From assembly GCA_023664325.1 (NCBI GenBank), contig JAMPFS010000080.1:3473-9061 (forward strand): DNA of 5,589 nucleotides. The letters are read 5' to 3'. Under the pieces are notes generated by a model. That model was not told the origin of the DNA, searched no databases, and saw only the letters and a list, made by a program, of their open reading frames with translations. The translations under genes were made by a program, and so were the position numbers. This DNA is from Clostridium sp. (GTDB lineage: Bacteria > Bacillota > Clostridia > Lachnospirales > Lachnospiraceae). Each line of letters begins with the position of its first letter. Position 1 is the first letter of the stretch. Below, one piece after another: positions 1 through 5,589 of this stretch.

Positions 1-1265
1 TCTCCTCGGAAGGCTTTAGCCAAAATTGATTTTTTCATCAAATCAATCACACCAATAATCTGCTCTGCTTTCTCTTTTACTTGCTTCTTTTTATCAAACA
101 AATCATCCAAAATCGCTATAATTTTCTTTTGCTCTATGCAGGAGGGAATCGTTATATCAATATCATGTAATATCTTTAAATTGATATTTTTTTGTGCTGT
201 CGCTGGAGCATTTGCTTCTATCTCCTTTTGCAATTCACTCATCATATAATAGATATATTTCGATTCCACATCTTCATAAGGAGTAAACCCAACCACGCTA
301 TCAGGGAAACAACAGTCATACGACAAAATCGCTACATCACCAATATTTGCTGCAATAGTAATACACAATGTTCCTTTGGGAAATATTCTGCTTTGTGCCA
401 ATCCAAATTCACTTAATGTCTGTTTATGTTTTTCTATGTATACGTCAGCTTCAGCAACATCACCTGTTTGTATAAATGGATACGCTCCGCCAAATAATTT
501 TGAATCATTTCTTGGTCTATGTTTAGAACGTCCTCTTTCTAATCTGCCCAAATTTCCAAGTTTATCTTTCTTCCAACCACTTCTTGAAATTCCATTTTGC
601 ATTCTCCATCTTTCCGTCAAATTACCAGAAAGGGCTTCATGAACAACAGCCGCAAAATTTTTATCACTACAGTTTTTCACAAACTGTACCTTATCCCTCA
701 CCTCATCTAATTTAGCAAACAAACTCTCTATTTGCTCAACAATGCGTTGTTGCTCATATAACGGTGGTAAAGGCACTGGAATAGTATTCATACTTGCTTG
801 GGTCAATTTTAATCGTGTCGTTCCATTTACATATCCTTTATAAGCAAATGAATTTAAATAATTCATAATAAATTTGTTTCCAACTTCCCCATAATAAGAT
901 TTTAAAATATGTGCATGATTATTTACCCATGCCTTTCCGTCTATCATATATGCTTTGTCCTTTACTGTATCCAAAAAAGGAGCCCCATCCTCCCCAACTA
1001 ATACAAGCTGTTCATCAGTTAAATAGTCGTCAATCCAACCCACTTGACCGGTTGCTCCATAATACGGAACATTACCCTCTCTTTTAGCTCTGTCTGCGGC
1101 ACTTATCGGTTTTCTAAAAGCATCTTTACATTCACAAAAACCCAATGTGAGATAAACCCAACACCAATTCCCCGGCACCTCATACGGCTGCTCCCCGACC
1201 GGCACCAATGCCTGCTTCAGCTTTTCCTCCAAAGACAATTCCTCTTTCTTCTTCCCTCTCGCCAT
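1..1265 (-). CDS. hsdS: Type I restriction-modification system specificity subunit HsdS, 3' end cut by window edge
   Basis: HsdS is the DNA-recognition subunit of a type I restriction enzyme; it holds two HsdM copies and chooses the split target. Reading the minus strand from the ATG at 1265 gives 421 uninterrupted codons plus two bases of the next one. Layout: a basic, charged N-terminal tail (residues 1-30), first target recognition domain (about 34-165, with YYGATGQVG at 68-76 and VGEDG at 90-94), central conserved helical segment (about 166-222, with PLPPLYEQQRIV and ALSGNLTERW), second recognition domain (about 230-373, with YPFIQTGDV and ITIAANIGD), and a distal helical segment (from 374, EQKKII to KAFRG at 417-421). 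The two helical segments are related halves, the classic HsdS design. The last visible codons match the family's C-terminal AFRGEL motif, so only a short tail should be missing. The start is one base after the hsdM stop and has a good ribosome binding site. The target sequence cannot be deduced. The family call is very secure. Confidence 0.95.
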   Translation of the reverse strand, partial: MARGKKKEELSLEEKLKQALVPVGEQPYEVPGNWCWVYLTLGFCECKDAFRKPISAADRAKREGNVPYYGATGQVGWIDDYLTDEQLVLVGEDGAPFLDTVKDKAYMIDGKAWVNNHAHILKSYYGEVGNKFIMNYLNSFAYKGYVNGTTRLKLTQASMNTIPVPLPPLYEQQRIVEQIESLFAKLDEVRDKVQFVKNCSDKNFAAVVHEALSGNLTERWRMQNGISRSGWKKDKLGNLGRLERGRSKHRPRNDSKLFGGAYPFIQTGDVAEADVYIEKHKQTLSEFGLAQSRIFPKGTLCITIAANIGDVAILSYDCCFPDSVVGFTPYEDVESKYIYYMMSELQKEIEANAPATAQKNINLKILHDIDITIPSCIEQKKIIAILDDLFDKKKQVKEKAEQIIGVIDLMKKSILAKAFRG

Positions 1266-1266
1266 G

Positions 1267-2682
1267 CTACACCTCTGAACTTTCCAGAGACTTCAGCTCT
1301 TTCACGACACTCTTCAAAAGGTCTACCGCTTCTTCCAACTGTGCGATACATTCTTCGCCGCTTTCGATAGGGTTCGGCAAATCCTCATAATCCAATACCG
1401 AATCGTCACGAATCAATCCCTTGTCTAAGGTATTTCCAAGCTCTTCCCTGGTAAATACGCTCCACCTTTCATCTTCTACCTTACGGCGGTCTTCTGCTGT
1501 GTATGCCCGCACGAAATCATCAAAATGTTCCTTTTTCAACGGATTCGTCTTTCCAAAAGACGGCATATTTGTTCTCAGGTCATAGAACCATACCTCCTCT
1601 GTATTATTCTTGTCCGTTACTCCCTTTGTAAAAAATAAGACATTGGTCTTTACGCCCTGTGCATAGAAAATACCGGTCGGCAGGCGGAGCACCGTATGCA
1701 GATTACATTTATCCATAAGGTCGGCACGAATCCGCTCACCCTCGCCGTCCGCAAACAATACATTATCCGGTAACACAACCGCTGCCCTTGCTTTCCCGTC
1801 TGCTTTCAAAGAGCGGTAAATATGCTGCAAAAAATTGAGCTGCTTATTGCTTGTCTGGTAAGTAAAATCATCACGGTTTGCACGTTCTCCGCCCTTTTTC
1901 GTCCCAAATGGCGGATTCGTAAGCACGACATCAAACCCTTTCATGACCTTTCCCTGATTGGAGAGTGTATCACATAAATAAATCTTGCCCTCAATATCAT
2001 GGAGCATGGCATTCATCAGTGCCAACCGGTGTGTTTCATGTACAAGCTCCGCTCCGGTAAATGCCTCTTTCTGCTCAAATGCTGCTTCTTCCTCCGACAA
2101 ATCCAGCCAGTCATTGGTATGCTCTTTTACATAACGGTCAGCCGCAATCATAAATCCAAATGTACCGCATGCCGGATCGTTACATCGCTCACCCGGCTGT
2201 GGTGCAATCAGCTCTGTCATCACATCAATCAAAACTCTTGGCGTAAAATACTGCCCTGCCCCCGACTTCTTCTCACTTGCATTTTTCTCCAATAATCCTT
2301 CATACAGATTGCCGAGTCCTTCTTCCTTTGCCGAGTACCAGTCCAACTCATCAATATTGGTAATGATTTTCTTTAAATTTGCCGGCTCCTCAATATTACT
2401 TCTTGCCCCCTGATAAATCTCCTGCACCCGTCCGGTAGAATTTTCACCGAGCTCCCGCAGCAGCTCATCATAGAACCTTTTCAGCTCCATACCTTCCTTC
2501 GTTCTCAGTACGTCCCAACGATAACCTTGCGGAATATTTTTCTCCGCTCCCGTTTCCTTCGCCATTTTCAAAAACAAAATATAGGTCAACTCCGTTACAT
2601 ACTGATGATAAGTAATTCCATCATCACGAAGTACATTACAGAGATTCCATAACTTTGATACAATTTCTGCGTTTGTCATCAT
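1267..2682 (-). CDS. hsdM: Type I restriction-modification system DNA methyltransferase subunit HsdM (N6-adenine)
   Basis: HsdM transfers a methyl group from S-adenosylmethionine to N6 of an adenine in each half of the target, acting as an HsdM2-HsdS complex; it also joins the restriction complex. The 471-residue product has the usual family length. Visible parts: an N-terminal helical HsdM domain (about 1-130, including LTYILFLKMAKE), the family motif GQYFTPR (143-149), AdoMet-binding motif I DPACGTFGF (169-177), catalytic motif IV NPPF (256-259) followed by G260, and a helical C-terminal tail (about 438-471) of the kind that packs against HsdS. Motif I carries Phe at 175 where the family commonly has Gly or Ala. 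Two Met codons open the frame (2682 and 2679); the GGAGG at 2685-2689 is 2 bases from the first and 5 from the second, so the second, giving 470 residues, is the likelier start. It lies 12 bases after hsdR and 1 base before hsdS, which implies one transcript. Confidence 0.97.
   Translation of the reverse strand: MMTNAEIVSKLWNLCNVLRDDGITYHQYVTELTYILFLKMAKETGAEKNIPQGYRWDVLRTKEGMELKRFYDELLRELGENSTGRVQEIYQGARSNIEEPANLKKIITNIDELDWYSAKEEGLGNLYEGLLEKNASEKKSGAGQYFTPRVLIDVMTELIAPQPGERCNDPACGTFGFMIAADRYVKEHTNDWLDLSEEEAAFEQKEAFTGAELVHETHRLALMNAMLHDIEGKIYLCDTLSNQGKVMKGFDVVLTNPPFGTKKGGERANRDDFTYQTSNKQLNFLQHIYRSLKADGKARAAVVLPDNVLFADGEGERIRADLMDKCNLHTVLRLPTGIFYAQGVKTNVLFFTKGVTDKNNTEEVWFYDLRTNMPSFGKTNPLKKEHFDDFVRAYTAEDRRKVEDERWSVFTREELGNTLDKGLIRDDSVLDYEDLPNPIESGEECIAQLEEAVDLLKSVVKELKSLESSEV
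1270..1276 (-). promoter_or_regulatory. Ribosome binding site of hsdS, inside the end of hsdM
   Basis: AGAGGTG on the minus strand, of which GAGGTG matches the Shine-Dalgarno consensus, overlaps the last two sense codons of hsdM (Glu, Val). It ends 4 bases before the hsdS ATG at 1265, and the hsdM stop TAG lies in that spacer. The arrangement supports translational coupling of HsdM and HsdS and fixes the hsdS start at the ATG at 1265. Confidence 0.7.
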
Positions 2683-2684
2683 AT

Positions 2685-2689
2685 CCTCC
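2685..2689 (-). promoter_or_regulatory. Ribosome binding site of hsdM
   Basis: A perfect GGAGG on the minus strand sits in the 12-base gap between the hsdR stop (TAA, 2697-2695) and hsdM. It is 2 bases from the ATG at 2682 and 5 bases from the next in-frame ATG at 2679. The second spacing is the more usual, so this site favours the downstream Met as the real hsdM start. Confidence 0.75.
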
Positions 2690-2694
2690 GTTCC

Positions 2695-5589
2695 TTATGC
2701 GGTATACATATAGCCATTGATTTCATCAATCATGACATCCAGCTTATTTCCAAATGCTTTATCTACCGCTGTATATCCACCTTTAATCTTGAATTGCGGT
2801 GCATCAAATGATTCCTTATTCAGTATAACTTCCTTTAAAAGATATGCCTCTATGCGGTCTAACCAGTTAAGCTGCACCTTGCTAAGCTCCGGGTGTGCCT
2901 GCTTTGTCCTGACAATAGCAGTATGGATTCTGTCATCTTTGCTGATCAAAGCATCTCCTACACTTTTCTGCCGGATAAAGCTGATAATATCCGCCGCAAT
3001 ATCTTCATTGGTTACATCTCTCCAAGCCGTTTTCAGCCACTCTTCCCTGAAATTATTCCGGTCAAGAATCAGTTTCAGTTCCTTCAACGATTCCCTGGTA
3101 AGCTCCTTTGGTCTTGTTGCCACAATATTCAGTGCGGCAATTTCATTGATATTGTTGTCAATAAAATTGCGGAACTCCTTTAGATAGTCCTCCGGTCTTA
3201 CCGCATCGCCATAGCCTCTTTCATGGCTGGTCACTTCATCTTGCTCATCGCTGATGAATTTCGGTCTCTCCTGATGGATACCGCGCACATAATCAAAAGC
3301 CTCACGGCAGTTCTTAACCGTTTCCACTGCTTCATCAACTGGCATATGGCGAAGATTGTCTACAAAGGTTTCCAGTGATGCTCCGCCGGTAAATGACTGG
3401 AAATGCTCCCTTAATTCCTCTGTCATTTTACTCTTATTTCTGAGAATCTTGGCAATAATGATGTCAACCTGATTCTTTCTTGCCTGATCCGTTTCCAGAC
3501 TATCCATACCATCAATCAAATCGTCAAATGTTACTCTGGGATTCACGACAACCGGCTTCATCGTCGATACCGATTCTAATGCGTTGTAAATCCCTACTGC
3601 ATCATATATTTCAAAATGGTTCTTTCCAATCTCCGGACATAATCTGGTCGCACGTCCAAGCATCTGTTCGAACAGGATTCTGGAACGGATTCTGCGCAGG
3701 AACACCAAATTTACAATTTCCTCCACGTCAATACCCGTAGTCAACAAATCAACCGTCACCACAATATTCGGAAATGCCTCATTCTTAAATCTGCGGATTG
3801 CCTCTTTGATTTTGTCAGGATTCCCATTTTCGATCGAACCGGTAATCTTCATCACCGCATCTCCGCTGATACCCTGTTCGGCATAGTAATCCTTTAAAAT
3901 CTGTGTAATCATATCCGCATGCGCATCATCAACCGCAAAGATAAGCGTTTTTCCCTTATCATTTGGATCAATATCCTTCGCAATTTCAGCCAGCACCGTT
4001 TCATTGAAGCTCTTTGTGACAACCTTTTTGTTAAAGTCCTCCACTTCAAACTTCAAATCATCTTCCAGCTCATCACTGTTCATCACGGTATTCGTTACCG
4101 GATCATAAATCGGTGCCGTGCTTCCCGCCTCAAAGACGATCCCCTGCTCGCTGAGCTTTGTTTTTATGATATGCGGTGCATCATGATCCACCAGATATTC
4201 GTCTACTACCGCTGTGCGATAGTCGTAAGAATATACCGGCTTCCCAAATATCTCTGTGGTATGAATGGCAGGGGTAGCCGTGAGTGCAATCTTGACCGCA
4301 TCAAAATAATCAATCACCGCCCGGTACTTGCTGCGGAAATCGTCCTGATTGCGGTAAAGCGCCTCATCGTCTCCCATTTCCTTATCCAGAATATATCCCC
4401 TGTGCGCCTCGTCTACAATGATACAATCATAATCCGACACGCCAATAGCGGCACCCCCTTCATTGTAGAGAATGCGCTTCACCAGACTCTGCACCGTAGC
4501 AATATGGACACGGGTATCCTTTTCAAATTCCTTTTCTCCAAGGTCTTTGATATCATACAATTGGTTCAGCGTTTTTAAATCTTCCAGTTTTACCTCTTTA
4601 AATGTATCCATTGTCTGGTCGCCAAGTGCCGTCCGGTCAACCAGATATAAAATTCTTTTAAATCTTTTTGCAGACAGGAAGCGGTAAATCATGCCAAGAA
4701 CGGTTCTCGTCTTTCCGGTTCCCGTCGCCATAGCAAGCAGCACTGTATTTTTATGCTCCGCAATCGCTTTCTCGGCTGCCCGGACTGCTTCGACCTGATA
4801 GTAACGCAGTCCCAAGCCGTTGGGATCCTCCAACAGCTCATACCCTGTAGCCGCAAGTTTCCTGTCCGCTTTGGCAATATCCCTTTCCAAATCCTGCTCC
4901 ATGCCCTGTGGGCTTGGCCAGCCCGCCAAAGCCTTTGCGGTGTTAAACGGCTGTCTCGTATCCAGAAACCAGATACCGGACATTTCCTCATACTGCTTAA
5001 TATAGTCCCTGCCATTGGTCGCAAAAAGAAACGGCACTTTATAATCACCATACCGCCTAATCACATATTTATCATGTTCCGCTTTAATCCTCTTGGCATA
5101 ATCTTTACACTGCCCGTCCAGTACAGAGGAAATGTTGGCATGCTTTTTCTTCGCCTCAATGATACCGACCATTTTCTCCCCGATAAACAGGGCATAATCT
5201 GCATACCCGCCATTTCCGTTTTTGGAATCTGTCGGCCATTCCGCAATCGCAATATTTTTACCCTTTTCCGGCCGAACTCCTTTCGCATAGCGAAGCTCCT
5301 TTGTATCTGCATCCCAGCCAACCTTGCGAAGCTGTTCATCAATCAATTCTCTCGTCTGTGCTTCGGAAAGCTTCACGTTCGCCGCCTTTTTGTACGCCAT
5401 CATTCTTCTGGCGTTGTCAGACCTGCCGGACTGCTGAATCTGCTGCAGTTCGACAAGCAGCGCTTTGTTGCGTTCCTCCAACTCTCGGTTTTCTTTCTCC
5501 AGCTCATCTAAACTGATACGGATATCTACCGGCTGTATGTACCCGTCCGGACGGTAATCATAATCTCCATATGTCTGCATATACCATAC
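2695..5589 (-). CDS. hsdR: Type I restriction enzyme endonuclease/translocase subunit HsdR (EcoEI-like), 5' end cut by window edge
   Basis: HsdR is the motor and nuclease of a type I enzyme: bound to HsdM2-HsdS at an unmethylated target, it pumps DNA using ATP and cleaves far from the site. Numbered from the Met at 5580 (961 residues): a coiled-coil segment rich in Glu and Leu (about 23-50); PD-(D/E)xK nuclease with Asp128, Glu142-x-Lys144 and the Q157-x3-Y161 pair; Walker A ATGTGKT (285-291); DEAH box (390-393); motif III TATP (434-437); motif V around TTGID (614-618); motif VI QMLGRATR (639-646); and an EcoEI-type C-terminal domain (about 795-955). All catalytic residues are present and there is no frameshift. 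The frame stays open upstream of 5580 (codons for V, W, Y) and no ribosome binding site precedes that Met, so the start is probably outside the window, likely with an N-terminal DUF4145-type domain as in related HsdR proteins (inference). It leads the hsdR-hsdM-hsdS cluster. Confidence 0.96.
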   Translation of the reverse strand, partial: VWYMQTYGDYDYRPDGYIQPVDIRISLDELEKENRELEERNKALLVELQQIQQSGRSDNARRMMAYKKAANVKLSEAQTRELIDEQLRKVGWDADTKELRYAKGVRPEKGKNIAIAEWPTDSKNGNGGYADYALFIGEKMVGIIEAKKKHANISSVLDGQCKDYAKRIKAEHDKYVIRRYGDYKVPFLFATNGRDYIKQYEEMSGIWFLDTRQPFNTAKALAGWPSPQGMEQDLERDIAKADRKLAATGYELLEDPNGLGLRYYQVEAVRAAEKAIAEHKNTVLLAMATGTGKTRTVLGMIYRFLSAKRFKRILYLVDRTALGDQTMDTFKEVKLEDLKTLNQLYDIKDLGEKEFEKDTRVHIATVQSLVKRILYNEGGAAIGVSDYDCIIVDEAHRGYILDKEMGDDEALYRNQDDFRSKYRAVIDYFDAVKIALTATPAIHTTEIFGKPVYSYDYRTAVVDEYLVDHDAPHIIKTKLSEQGIVFEAGSTAPIYDPVTNTVMNSDELEDDLKFEVEDFNKKVVTKSFNETVLAEIAKDIDPNDKGKTLIFAVDDAHADMITQILKDYYAEQGISGDAVMKITGSIENGNPDKIKEAIRRFKNEAFPNIVVTVDLLTTGIDVEEIVNLVFLRRIRSRILFEQMLGRATRLCPEIGKNHFEIYDAVGIYNALESVSTMKPVVVNPRVTFDDLIDGMDSLETDQARKNQVDIIIAKILRNKSKMTEELREHFQSFTGGASLETFVDNLRHMPVDEAVETVKNCREAFDYVRGIHQERPKFISDEQDEVTSHERGYGDAVRPEDYLKEFRNFIDNNINEIAALNIVATRPKELTRESLKELKLILDRNNFREEWLKTAWRDVTNEDIAADIISFIRQKSVGDALISKDDRIHTAIVRTKQAHPELSKVQLNWLDRIEAYLLKEVILNKESFDAPQFKIKGGYTAVDKAFGNKLDVMIDEINGYMYTA

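Noticed and set aside
187..193. Run of seven A on the coding strand of hsdS (codons 358-360), considered as a slippage tract for phase variation
   Set aside because: Seven bases is short for a phase-variable homopolymer, the gene is in frame through it, and similar 6-base runs occur elsewhere in the AT-rich part by chance.
192..642. Two overlapping plus-strand open frames (192-416 and 376-642) opposite hsdS
   Set aside because: The minus strand here reads without interruption as the HsdS second recognition domain. These short frames overlap each other and resemble no protein.
1..770. The central and distal conserved segments of HsdS as a possible nucleotide-level direct repeat for recombination
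   Set aside because: The two segments are related as protein (EQQRIV versus EQKKII, ALSGNL versus AFRGE), but their DNA has diverged too far to show a usable repeat.
3919..4578. A 219-codon open frame on the plus strand opposite hsdR
   Set aside because: It is antisense to the helicase part of hsdR, with no domain signature and no convincing gene context. Codon structure of hsdR explains it.
4753..5511. A 252-codon open frame on the plus strand opposite hsdR
   Set aside because: It lies wholly antisense to the conserved nuclease-helicase region of hsdR, and its translation shows no recognisable domain. It is a shadow of the real gene.
1267..5589. A BREX, DISARM or other newer defence system instead of classical type I
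   Set aside because: The three subunits, their order and their motifs match a standard EcoEI-like type I system, and no accessory defence gene is present in the window.

Overview
The window holds one ordinary-looking type I restriction-modification locus, transcribed entirely on the minus strand in the order hsdR, hsdM, hsdS. Both outer genes run off the window edges. There is no intergenic stretch longer than 12 bases, so no promoter, terminator, RNA gene, mobile element or CRISPR array can be placed.

Layout, in transcription order. hsdR (5589 down to 2695) encodes an EcoEI-like restriction and translocation subunit with a PD-(D/E)xK nuclease, a complete set of superfamily 2 helicase motifs and an EcoEI-type C-terminal domain. 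Its reading frame is still open at the right edge, so the true start lies outside. Twelve bases later comes hsdM (2682 to 1267), an N6-adenine methyltransferase with an NPPF catalytic motif and a slightly unusual AdoMet-binding motif. One base after the hsdM stop begins hsdS (1265 to beyond base 1), the DNA specificity subunit with two different target recognition domains. The visible part is 421 codons without interruption, and the left edge falls inside the conserved C-terminal AFRGE-like motif, so probably only a short tail is missing.

How they work together. HsdS reads a split DNA target through its two recognition domains. Two HsdM copies join HsdS to form the methyltransferase that protects host DNA. 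Adding HsdR gives the nuclease that translocates DNA from unmethylated targets and cuts at a distance. The tight packing, with ribosome binding sites lying in the 12-base gap or inside the preceding gene, suggests a single transcript.

Organism. Strong GGAGG-type ribosome binding sites, moderate G+C and the flavour of the HsdS N-terminus fit a Firmicute, most plausibly a clostridial gut bacterium such as a Lachnospiraceae member. This is inference from style, not from a marker gene. The hsdS recognition domains look more AT-rich than hsdM and hsdR, as expected if they were exchanged horizontally. I see no new defence system here; the points worth a second look are details of this locus.
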